From JANNRR01 sp043736155 (lineage in GTDB: Bacteria > Pseudomonadota > Alphaproteobacteria > Rhodobacterales > Rhodobacteraceae): 6,866 bases of DNA. The DNA lies in NCBI GenBank assembly GCA_043736155.1, contig JAYTDA010000322.1, forward strand, positions 1-6,866, written 5' to 3'. Position 1 is the first letter of the stretch. Every line of letters starts with the position of its first letter. Below, one piece after another: positions 1 through 5,682 of the stretch. Under the pieces are notes generated by a model. That model was not told where the DNA came from. It made no database searches and saw only the letters and a list, made by a program, of their open reading frames with translations. The translations under genes were made by a program, and so were the position numbers.

Positions 1-372
1 CATGACGTAATAGGCGGTCAGTGCGGGCAGCACATCGCTGGGGTCAACGTCGCGTAGGATGCTGACGGCGGTGGCGTGGCTGGAATGCAGATGCACCACC
101 GCCTGCGCATCCTTGCGTTCGCCATACATCGACAGGTGCAGAAACGCCTCTTTCGTGGGCGCATCACCAGAAATCAGCTGCCCCGCCGCATCTAGCCGCG
201 ACAGCCGCGCGGGATCGAGGGTGCCGAGGCATACGTTCGTCGGCGTCATCAGCCAGCCGCCATCCTCCAGCCGCACCGAGATATTGCCGCTGCTGCCAGC
301 CGTCAGCCCGCGATCAAACAGCGACGCGCCGACCCGGCAAATTTCATCCCGGATGCGGGTTTCTTCAGGCAT
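1..372 (-). CDS. otnC: 3-oxo-tetronate 4-phosphate decarboxylase, class II aldolase/adducin family (N-terminal 124 residues; runs off the window edge)
   Basis: This enzyme converts 3-oxo-tetronate 4-phosphate to dihydroxyacetone phosphate and CO2, the last step of the cytoplasmic threonate route. Reading leftward from the ATG at 372 gives 124 codons with no stop before the edge. Visible class II aldolase landmarks are the phosphate-binding GSSGNIS loop (residues 26-32), TPT (43-45), PTKE with the catalytic-type Glu75 (72-75), and HLHS (94-97), whose two histidines are zinc ligands in this family. The third zinc histidine lies beyond the edge. Family members are about 210 residues, so roughly 40% is missing from view. 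The ATG overlaps the end of otnK by 8 bases (ATGCCTGA), so translation is probably coupled. Fuculose- or ribulose-phosphate aldolases share the fold; the neighbouring otnK, otnI and ltnD favour OtnC. Confidence 0.92.
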   Translation of the reverse strand, partial: MPEETRIRDEICRVGASLFDRGLTAGSSGNISVRLEDGGWLMTPTNVCLGTLDPARLSRLDAAGQLISGDAPTKEAFLHLSMYGERKDAQAVVHLHSSHATAVSILRDVDPSDVLPALTAYYVM

Positions 373-1645
373 CGGCAGGCTCCATTTCCAACAGGGTCCA
401 GGCTTTCAGGAAGAAATCCTCGGCGCCAAAGTTGCCCGATTTCAGCGCCAATACCAGATCCGGCCCGGAAATACTGCGCGTCCACGGCACGCCGGGGGCG
501 ATTTCGGGGCCGATTTCCAACGTGGTGACCCCAAGCGCCGCCACCACAGCGCCCGAGGTTTCGCCGCCCGCAATCAGATAGCGGCTGAACCCGGCGACTT
601 GCAGAAGGCGGGCCACCTCGGCCAGCGTGGTTTCCACCAGCGCGCCGGAAGCGTGCTGCCCCAAGCGGGCCTGAATCGAGTGCAAAGTTGCCGGATCGGC
701 GCTGGAATAGATCAGCGGGATCCGATCCTGCGGCTGCGCCGCAGCCCAAGCGGCCAGACTGGCGGCGCTTTGCTGGTCGGACAGCAGCGCATCAACATCC
801 AAGGCCAGCGTCGGCGAACCCGCCGCCTTTGCCGCCGCAATTTGCCCGTGCGTCGCCACCGAACACGACCCCGCCAGCATCACCGAGCGGCCCTTTGGTG
901 CGGCCATCCGGGTTTGCGCAGGGCGCGGCGCAACCTTGCCCGCGCGCACAAAATTCGCCGCCAACCCCAGCGCAATGCCCGAGCCGCCCGTCACCAGCGG
1001 CATGTCGGAACAGGCCGCGCCGATGGTGCGCAGGTCGGCGTCGTGCAGCGTATCAACGATCAGAATGCGCTTGCCAGCCGCAGCCTGCGCGGCAAAAGCC
1101 TGCCGCACGGCAGCCTCGCCCTGCGCGATGGTATCGACTGTCACCAGCCCGACCGGCAGCGTTGTCTGCCGCTGCAGCACCCGCACCAGATTGGCATCGT
1201 GCATCGGATTCAGCGGGTGATCCTTCAGCGGACTATCGGACAGTAGCGCATCGCCAACGAACAGATGCCCGCGATAGGTGGTGCGCCCCGCCGCCGGGAA
1301 AGACGGGCAAGCGATGGTCAGATCGCCGCCGGTCAACGCCAGCAGCGCCTCGGCCACCGGGCCGATGTTGCCTTCGTCGGTTGAATCGAAGGTGGAGCAG
1401 TATTTGAACAGCAACTGCTCCGCGCCGCCCGCGCGAAGCAGGTTCGCTGCGGCAACTGACATTTCCACCGCCTGCGCCGCCGGGATCGAGCGCGACTTCA
1501 GCGCGATGACGATGGCTTCGGTGTCGGGCAGATTGCCTTGCGTCGGCACGCCGATGATCTGCACCGTGCGCAGACCTTCGCGTGCCAGCATCAGGCACAG
1601 ATCGGTCGCGCCGGTGATGTCATCTGCAACTGCGCCAATCAGCAA
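365..1645 (-). CDS. otnK: 3-oxo-tetronate kinase, DUF1537 / four-carbon acid sugar kinase family
   Basis: This kinase phosphorylates 3-oxo-tetronate at C4 with ATP, feeding OtnC. The protein has 426 residues, about the usual family length. The N-terminal substrate domain starts with GAVADDITGATD (4-15), followed by KYCSTFDSTDEGNIGP (81-96) and CPSFPAAGRTTYRGHLFVGD (113-132). The C-terminal nucleotide domain shows VTGGSG (218-223), LAGSCS (257-262), the hallmark AGGETSGAVV (359-368), and EIGPEIAPGVPW (377-388). The start is a TTG at 1645. It sits 6 bases after a purine-rich ribosome site (AAGGAAAGGA), and the protein then begins exactly where homologues do. The gene is first in a minus-strand unit, overlaps otnC by 8 bases, and diverges from ltnD across a region with a LacI-type palindrome. 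D-threonate or D-erythronate kinases (DtnK, DenK) belong to the same family. The otnI/otnC context, without pdxA2, makes OtnK the better assignment. Confidence 0.93.
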   Translation of the reverse strand: MLIGAVADDITGATDLCLMLAREGLRTVQIIGVPTQGNLPDTEAIVIALKSRSIPAAQAVEMSVAAANLLRAGGAEQLLFKYCSTFDSTDEGNIGPVAEALLALTGGDLTIACPSFPAAGRTTYRGHLFVGDALLSDSPLKDHPLNPMHDANLVRVLQRQTTLPVGLVTVDTIAQGEAAVRQAFAAQAAAGKRILIVDTLHDADLRTIGAACSDMPLVTGGSGIALGLAANFVRAGKVAPRPAQTRMAAPKGRSVMLAGSCSVATHGQIAAAKAAGSPTLALDVDALLSDQQSAASLAAWAAAQPQDRIPLIYSSADPATLHSIQARLGQHASGALVETTLAEVARLLQVAGFSRYLIAGGETSGAVVAALGVTTLEIGPEIAPGVPWTRSISGPDLVLALKSGNFGAEDFFLKAWTLLEMEPADA

Positions 1646-1780
1646 GGCTGGTCCTTTCCTTGGGGGGCAGCCCCGAAAAGCAGTGATCAGAACGGGTTTA
1701 GCGGCAATTGTGACAGGATTGACGGATCTGTCAGCGAACTAAGGCCTTGCTTTTCGTTTCTGTCATGCGCTAACGATATT

Positions 1781-1798
1781 TATGGCAACGCTATCATT
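1781..1798. promoter_or_regulatory. Probable LacI-family operator in the otnK/ltnD divergent region
   Basis: TATGGCAACGCTATCATT is an imperfect palindrome centred on CG, as is typical of LacI-family operators. It matches the 5385-5402 site at 15 of 18 positions and the perfect palindrome at 5553-5570 at 14 of 18. It lies 76 bases before the ltnD start and about 135 bases before the otnK start, so one bound repressor could affect both. The repressor gene is not in the window. Confidence 0.55.
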
Positions 1799-1873
1799 CG
1801 TGCTTCTGCAAGGCAAGCCCGCCGCCAAGAACTCTGCCAACCCGCTGAAAAGGCGAAGAAATAGAGGAATAAC

Positions 1874-2788
1874 ATGCAGAATGGGGCCAATTTGAACGTT
1901 TGCGTCATCGGGTTGGGGTCTATGGGCTTTGGAATGGCATCTTCGCTGCTGCGGGATGGCTTTCCGGTCAGCGGCTATGATCTGAATGCCGAAGCTGTGA
2001 CCCGGCTCGTCGCGCTTGGCGGAAAACCGGCGCAAAGCCTGAGCGAGGCAGCCGCCGGGGCCGATGTCGTTTTATGCGTGGTCGTGAATACGGCACAAAC
2101 CGAAACGGCGCTGTTTGGTCAGGCTGGCGCTGCGGCGGCGATGGCACCGGGCGGCGTGATCCTGTCTTGCGCGACGATGCCGCCTGATGCCGCGCGTGAC
2201 TTTGCGGCGCGGGCAGAGGCCAGCGGTTTGGGCTATCTGGATGCCCCGATCAGCGGCGGCGCGGTGCGGGCCGCAGCCGGGGAGTTAACGATCATGGCCT
2301 CGGGCAAACCGGCGGTTTTCACGCAGGCTCGCCCGGTGTTGGACAGCATCGCTGCCAAGGTCTACGAGTTGGGGGAAGATGCGGGCATCGGTGCCGCGTT
2401 CAAGATCGTCAACCAGTTGCTGGCCGGGGTCCACATCGCTGCAGCCTGCGAGGCGATCACCTTTGCCAAAGCAATGAATCTAGATATTGCAAAGGTTTAC
2501 GAGGTGATTACCGCCTCGGCAGGTAATTCCTGGATGTTTGAAAACCGGGTGCCGCATATTCTGGAAGGCGAGTATGCGCCGCGCAGTGCGGTGGATATCT
2601 TCATCAAGGATCTGGGTATTATTTCCGACATTGGCCGTGGGTTGAAGTTCCCGACACCGATCGCCTCGATGGCGCTACAGATGTTCGTGATGACCGCCGC
2701 TGCCGGAATGGGCCGTGATGATGACGCCTCGGTGGCGCGGATGATCGCGGGTCTGGCGGGGCTGGAGCTGCCCGGAATGGAGCGCTGA
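1874..2788 (+). CDS. ltnD: L-threonate 2-dehydrogenase, NAD-dependent beta-hydroxyacid dehydrogenase family
   Basis: This enzyme probably oxidises the C2 hydroxyl of L-threonate to 2-oxo-tetronate with NAD+, the entry step of the route. The protein has 304 residues, typical for the family. It opens with a Rossmann nucleotide motif VIGLGSMGFG (11-20), and the acidic residue in GYDLN (34-38) ends the second strand, which favours NAD over NADP. The substrate motif DAPISGG (123-129), the catalytic lysine K177 in the KxxN motif KIVN (177-180), and the second conserved lysine K245 in FIKDLG are all present. The ATG follows AGAGGAATAAC, a good ribosome site. It is first in a two-gene unit with otnI, which begins 2 bases after its stop. 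D-glycerate/tartronate-semialdehyde reductases and 3-hydroxyisobutyrate dehydrogenases look similar. The assignment to threonate rests on the otnI/otnK/otnC neighbours, and the C2 stereochemistry of the substrate cannot be read from sequence. Confidence 0.88.
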   Translation: MQNGANLNVCVIGLGSMGFGMASSLLRDGFPVSGYDLNAEAVTRLVALGGKPAQSLSEAAAGADVVLCVVVNTAQTETALFGQAGAAAAMAPGGVILSCATMPPDAARDFAARAEASGLGYLDAPISGGAVRAAAGELTIMASGKPAVFTQARPVLDSIAAKVYELGEDAGIGAAFKIVNQLLAGVHIAAACEAITFAKAMNLDIAKVYEVITASAGNSWMFENRVPHILEGEYAPRSAVDIFIKDLGIISDIGRGLKFPTPIASMALQMFVMTAAAGMGRDDDASVARMIAGLAGLELPGMER

Positions 2789-2790
2789 AC

Positions 2791-3567
2791 ATGCCGCGTT
2801 TTGCCGCCAACCTGACGATGATGTTTCAGGAACACGCCTTCATGGATCGTTTCGCCGCAGCTGCCGCTGCCGGTTTTGACGCGGTCGAATATCTTTTCCC
2901 CTATGATTGCGACATGTCGCAAATTGCCCTGTCATTGCAGGAAAATCGGCTGGCGCAAGCCCTGTTCAACCTGCCACCGGGGGATTGGCAAGCCGGAGAG
3001 CGCGGCTTGGCAGCGTTGCCAGACCGGAAGGCAGACTTTCGCGAATCCGTCGCCCTCGCCTTGCGCTACGCCGGGGCAACTGGGGTCGGTCGAGTGCATG
3101 TGATGAGCGGCATCGCCCGTCGCGACGATGCCGCCGCCCGCGCCTGCTACCGCGACTCGGTTGCCTATCTGTGCGATCAGGCGGGGCAAGCCGGACTGGA
3201 TGTGCTGATCGAGCCGATCAACGCACGGGACATGCCGGGATATTTTCTGAATGATTTCAACTTTGCAACCGATCTGATCGCCGATCTGGGTGCGGCCAAC
3301 CTGAAGCTACAATTCGACATTTACCACCGCCAGATCATTCATGGCGATGTGCTGACTGGGCTGAAAACCCTGATGCCGATTGTCGGCCATATGCAGATCG
3401 CCGCCGTGCCGCTGCGGCATGAGCCAGGCACCGGCGAGCTAAACGATTTTCGCATCCTGTCGGCGCTGGATGAACTGGGTTACACTGGTTTTGTCGGCTG
3501 CGAATACCGCCCGGCGGCAGGCACTGTTGCAGGCTTGGGCTGGCTGAAAGCGCTCCGAAAGGGGTGA
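2791..3567 (+). CDS. otnI: 2-oxo-tetronate isomerase, hydroxypyruvate isomerase (Hyi)-like TIM barrel
   Basis: This enzyme interconverts 2-oxo-tetronate and 3-oxo-tetronate, linking LtnD to OtnK. The protein has 258 residues, the usual size for the Hyi/OtnI group of the xylose-isomerase-like (AP endonuclease 2) TIM-barrel superfamily. The opening MPRFAANLTMMFQEHAFMDR is highly characteristic, followed by AVEYLFPYD (31-39). Likely metal ligands at the ends of barrel strands are E141 in LIEPIN, D176 in LQFDIYH, Q202 in GHMQIA, and E238 in GCEYRP. HGD (184-186) and HEPGTGELN (210-218) are also conserved positions. The ATG comes 2 bases after the ltnD stop, and its ribosome site (GGAG) lies inside the end of ltnD, so the pair is cotranscribed. 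Hydroxypyruvate isomerase (hyi) is the main alternative; that usually sits with glyoxylate carboligase, which is absent here. Confidence 0.9.
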   Translation: MPRFAANLTMMFQEHAFMDRFAAAAAAGFDAVEYLFPYDCDMSQIALSLQENRLAQALFNLPPGDWQAGERGLAALPDRKADFRESVALALRYAGATGVGRVHVMSGIARRDDAAARACYRDSVAYLCDQAGQAGLDVLIEPINARDMPGYFLNDFNFATDLIADLGAANLKLQFDIYHRQIIHGDVLTGLKTLMPIVGHMQIAAVPLRHEPGTGELNDFRILSALDELGYTGFVGCEYRPAAGTVAGLGWLKALRKG

Positions 3568-3597
3568 TGCGCCCGACCGCAACCAGGCGTAACCTGT

Positions 3598-4602
3598 TCA
3601 CTTTACAGCAAAAGCCTGATGAAACGCCAGATCGGCTGGGCTGAAACGTTCCGTCGCGAAATTGCGCTGATGCCAGTAGGGATAGATCAGCGGGATGGTG
3701 CTGACCTCGGTGAGGCGCGCGATTTCTTCCGTGGTCAGCTTCAGCGAAACGGCGGCGCAGTTGTCGCGGAACTGCACTTCGGTGCGGCCACCGAACACCA
3801 GAGAGCTGACGGCGGGGCGGGTCAACAACCACGCCAAGGCGACTTGTGCCGCCGAAACGCCACGCGAATCGCCAATGCTTACAAGGATATCCACGATGTT
3901 CCGAAGCTTCTCAACATCGCGGATCGGTGGTTCGGTCCAGCCAGAAAACTGCCGCGAGCCTTCGGGTGTGGCAGGGCCGCGGCGGTGCATGCCCGACAGC
4001 AATCCGGCGGCCAGCAGGCTCCAGACCAGGACGCCCAGGCCCTGATCGACCGAAATCGGCAGCAATTCGTATTCTGCCTCGCGCGCCTCCAAAGTATAGT
4101 GGATCTGCTGGGTGACAAAGCGCGGGCGACGGTCGCGATCGGACACGGCCAGCGATTTCATGATGTGCCAGCCAGAATAATTCGAGCAGCCGATGTGGCG
4201 CACCTTGCCCTGGTGCACCAAAGTATCCAGCGCGGCGAGCGTTTCTTCGACCGGCGTGAGGCCATCCCATTCGTGCATTGAGGAGATGTCGATATGGTCG
4301 GTGCGCAGGCGTTTCAGGCTGCGTTCGCAATCGCGAATCAGATGAAAGCGCGACACGCCCTCGTCATTCGGGCCGGTGCCGAACCGCATCCGCGCCTTGG
4401 AGGTAATCAGCACATCGTCGCGGCGGCCCTCCATAACCTCCCCCAATATATCTTCGGCAAGGCCGGTGGAGTACATGTTGGCGGTGTCGAACAGGTTCAC
4501 CCCGACGTCGATGCAGAGGCCAACCAAACGGCGGGCCTCGGTTACGCCTTGCTGACCAACCATGGCAAAAGGCCCGGTGCCGCCGAAGGTGAACATGCCC
4601 AT
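3598..4602 (-). CDS. Aldo/keto reductase, 5'-truncated relative to its family by an in-frame stop
   Basis: This is an NAD(P)H-dependent aldo/keto reductase of the Tas/YajO-like group (COG0667), cytoplasmic, substrate unknown. From the ATG at 4602 it has 334 residues. The catalytic tetrad is complete: D39 and Y44 in LFDTANMY, K69 in ITSKA, and H110 in SMHEWD. GCSNYSGW (138-145) and the late VFGGRTEVQ segment (AKR cofactor region) are also present. Homologues normally begin about 17 residues earlier with a 'LGRTGLKVSALTMG'-type strand. That stretch is present in frame upstream but interrupted by TGA at 4630-4632. The ATG at 4602 has only a poorly spaced AAGG upstream, so expression is uncertain and would need reinitiation. 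The gene follows the racemase-family gene in the same unit and ends 30 bases from otnI, tail to tail. It may act on a sugar-acid precursor or lactone (inference), or be a fresh pseudogene. Confidence 0.78.
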   Translation of the reverse strand: MGMFTFGGTGPFAMVGQQGVTEARRLVGLCIDVGVNLFDTANMYSTGLAEDILGEVMEGRRDDVLITSKARMRFGTGPNDEGVSRFHLIRDCERSLKRLRTDHIDISSMHEWDGLTPVEETLAALDTLVHQGKVRHIGCSNYSGWHIMKSLAVSDRDRRPRFVTQQIHYTLEAREAEYELLPISVDQGLGVLVWSLLAAGLLSGMHRRGPATPEGSRQFSGWTEPPIRDVEKLRNIVDILVSIGDSRGVSAAQVALAWLLTRPAVSSLVFGGRTEVQFRDNCAAVSLKLTTEEIARLTEVSTIPLIYPYWHQRNFATERFSPADLAFHQAFAVK

Positions 4603-4653
4603 GGTGAGTGCGGAAACCTTCAGGCCAGTTCAGCCAAGTGTAAGAGATTCCAT
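4603..4653 (-). other. Remnant 5' end of the aldo/keto reductase gene with a nonsense codon
   Basis: Reading leftward from the ATG at 4653 gives MESLTLG, then TGA (4630-4632), then TGLKVSALT running in frame into the reductase at 4602. Family members read LGRTGLKVS here, so the TGA most simply replaces CGA (Arg) by one C-to-T transition. Without it the gene would span 4653 to 3598 (351 residues) and begin 22 bases after the racemase-family stop. No strong ribosome site precedes this ATG, so the original may have relied on coupling. Confidence 0.7.
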
Positions 4654-4675
4654 TATTTGCGTCTATTTTGGGCCA

Positions 4676-5359
4676 TCAGGCAGAAAGCTGCCGGGCGATA
4701 TGTTGCATGCCGATTTCCGGGCTGGTCAGCACGGGCAGCGGGGGTAATTCGTTCTGCACCAGGGCCAGGGCGTGCGTCATTGACGCCTGCGCCAGCACGA
4801 TCACATCGGCCTTCGGGGCAAGATCGCGCAGGCTTTGCGCTACCATCGCGTCATGCCCGGCAGTGTCGCCGGAGCCGAGTTTCTGAAAGGCCCCCTCGGC
4901 CAGTTCGGCAATGACGGTGCAGGCGCGACCTGCTTGCGCGGCGCTGCGGCGGATCAGATCGCTGGTCGGATCCAGTGTGGTGCGCAGGGTGGCGAGAACG
5001 CCAATTCGCGACCCGAAGGTGACAGCCGCCTGCGCCATACCTTCATCAATGCGGAACAGCGGCACCGGGCAGAAAGGTCTGGCGGCATCGACGGCGGGGC
5101 CGAGGGACGAGCAGGTGACGACAACAGCGCTGGCTCCGGCCTCGACCGCCAAACGAACCATCTGCGCCAGCCGCCACATTGTGGTTTGCGACAGCGCACC
5201 ATCGCGGATGGTGCCGCGCAGCAGGCTTTCATCCAGCGTGTTGAAGCCCTGCCACTGTGGCAAATGTTGCTTTGCCAGCCCATCAAACAGCGGGATCAGC
5301 CCGGAAACGGTGTGGATCATGGCGATTTGGGGCGGAATAACCGGGTTTGACGGTGACAT
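4676..5359 (-). CDS. Aspartate/glutamate racemase-family protein (Asp/Glu/hydantoin racemase fold) lacking the second catalytic Cys
   Basis: The protein has 227 residues from the ATG at 5359. The family's two-domain fold shows through IAMIHTVSGLIPLF (12-25), the first cysteine motif VVVTCSSLGPAVD (79-91, Cys83), and PLFRIDEGMAQ (100-110), which resembles the middle segment. IGVLATLRTTLDPTSDLI (119-136) and the closing LTSPEIGMQHIARQL (211-225) also fit. Where classical members carry the second catalytic cysteine (GCTH-like), this one has VIVLAQASMTHAL (186-198), so a two-base racemisation is unlikely. The ATG at 5359 is chosen because AAGGA lies about 10 bases upstream and the protein starts near the first strand. 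A longer reading from 5452 would run through the operator at 5385. It is first in a unit with the reductase and diverges from the ABC transporter. The substrate is unknown; a sugar-acid or oxo-acid isomerase/epimerase role fits the context (inference). Confidence 0.82.
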   Translation of the reverse strand: MSPSNPVIPPQIAMIHTVSGLIPLFDGLAKQHLPQWQGFNTLDESLLRGTIRDGALSQTTMWRLAQMVRLAVEAGASAVVVTCSSLGPAVDAARPFCPVPLFRIDEGMAQAAVTFGSRIGVLATLRTTLDPTSDLIRRSAAQAGRACTVIAELAEGAFQKLGSGDTAGHDAMVAQSLRDLAPKADVIVLAQASMTHALALVQNELPPLPVLTSPEIGMQHIARQLSA

Positions 5360-5384
5360 GCTCGGTTTTTCCTTGCGAAATGCG

Positions 5385-5402
5385 TATGGCAACGCTGCCA
5401 AT
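5385..5402. promoter_or_regulatory. Probable LacI-family operator upstream of the racemase-family gene
   Basis: TATGGCAACGCTGCCAAT contains the inverted repeat TTGGCA/TGGCA around a CG centre (TGGCA-ACGC-TGCCA). It shares 15 of 18 bases with the site at 1781-1798, including an identical 12-base left half. It sits 26 bases before the racemase-family ATG, within its probable leader, a position suited to repression of that unit. Confidence 0.55.
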
Positions 5403-5413
5403 GCTGACTTTTG

Positions 5414-5435
5414 TCCCCGTTCAACACAACGGGGA
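5414..5435. repeat. Stem-loop, 8-bp perfect stem with 6-base loop
   Basis: TCCCCGTT pairs with AACGGGGA across the loop CAACAC. On the minus strand it lies about 55-76 bases before the racemase-family ATG, so it may fold in that leader or act as a second regulator site. No run of T follows on either strand, so it does not look like an intrinsic terminator. Confidence 0.4.
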
Positions 5436-5525
5436 ATCAGCCTGCATTGCATGAAAACGCAACAGAGCTGCGGATTTCCGCATGCTCTATGCCGGTTTTG
5501 GATGCTGCTATCCTAAAAATGTTGA

Positions 5526-5553
5526 TTGACAGCTTTCACGATTCGCTTAAGAA
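5526..5553 (+). promoter_or_regulatory. Candidate sigma-70 promoter for the ABC transporter unit
   Basis: A perfect TTGACA (5526-5531) is followed after 16 bases by a weak -10 box, TAAGAA (5548-5553). The perfect palindrome at 5553-5570 would then cover the end of the -10 box and the transcription start, the usual position for a repressor. The weak -10 keeps confidence modest. Confidence 0.4.
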
Positions 5554-5570
5554 ATGACAGCGCTGTCATT
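5553..5570. promoter_or_regulatory. Perfect 18-bp palindromic operator, LacI-family type
   Basis: AATGACAGCGCTGTCATT equals its own reverse complement over all 18 bases and has the CG centre of LacI-family sites. The TGACAGCGCTGTCA core resembles operators of alphaproteobacterial sugar regulators of this family. It lies 112 bases before the permease ATG, directly after a TTGACA promoter element. It is the strongest of three related sites and probably the primary repressor-binding site for the transporter. Confidence 0.65.
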
Positions 5571-5682
5571 CTCTGGCACAGCCTGATCCAAGCTTCCGAA
5601 CGCCCGCGACGGCCCACATGGGCAAATGGGCCGCAAAATCGAGGCCCACAGCAGGGCCGATGGCAATATGAGAGGAAGCTGC

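Larger units (their letters stand above)
5360..5682. promoter_or_regulatory. Divergent control region between the racemase-family gene and the ABC permease gene
   Basis: These 323 bases hold no convincing gene; the open frames extending into them from both sides lack family similarity and good ribosome sites. They contain two LacI-type palindromes (5385-5402 and 5553-5570), a GC-rich stem-loop (5414-5435), and a short inverted repeat (5469-5482). A plausible plus-strand promoter lies at 5526-5553, and the permease ribosome site AGAGGA is at 5671-5676. Confidence 0.6.

Noticed and set aside
59..1246. Plus-strand open frame of 395 codons, and a second of 239 codons at 688-1407
   Set aside because: They lie antisense to otnC and otnK, whose motifs are unmistakable. 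Their translations are Arg/Pro/Ala-rich low-complexity text typical of shadow frames in high-GC DNA.
3568..3597. Possible bidirectional terminator between otnI and the aldo/keto reductase
   Set aside because: Only a 4-bp CAGG/CCTG pairing is available in the 30-base gap, and there is no T-run on either strand.
3619..4281. Plus-strand open frame of 220 codons opposite the aldo/keto reductase
   Set aside because: It shows no recognisable motif or ribosome site and is fully antisense to a gene with an intact catalytic tetrad.
4630..4632. Reading the TGA in the reductase as selenocysteine
   Set aside because: Family members carry arginine here, not cysteine. The position is not catalytic, and no obvious selenocysteine-type hairpin was seen just downstream.
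5360..5452. Upstream extension of the racemase-family protein to an ATG at 5452
   Set aside because: The extra 31 residues resemble no family member and cover the operator at 5385-5402. The ATG at 5359 has a ribosome site and the expected N-terminus.
5626..5682. Longer permease start at 5626
   Set aside because: No good ribosome site precedes it, whereas AGAGGA lies 6 bases before the ATG at 5683.
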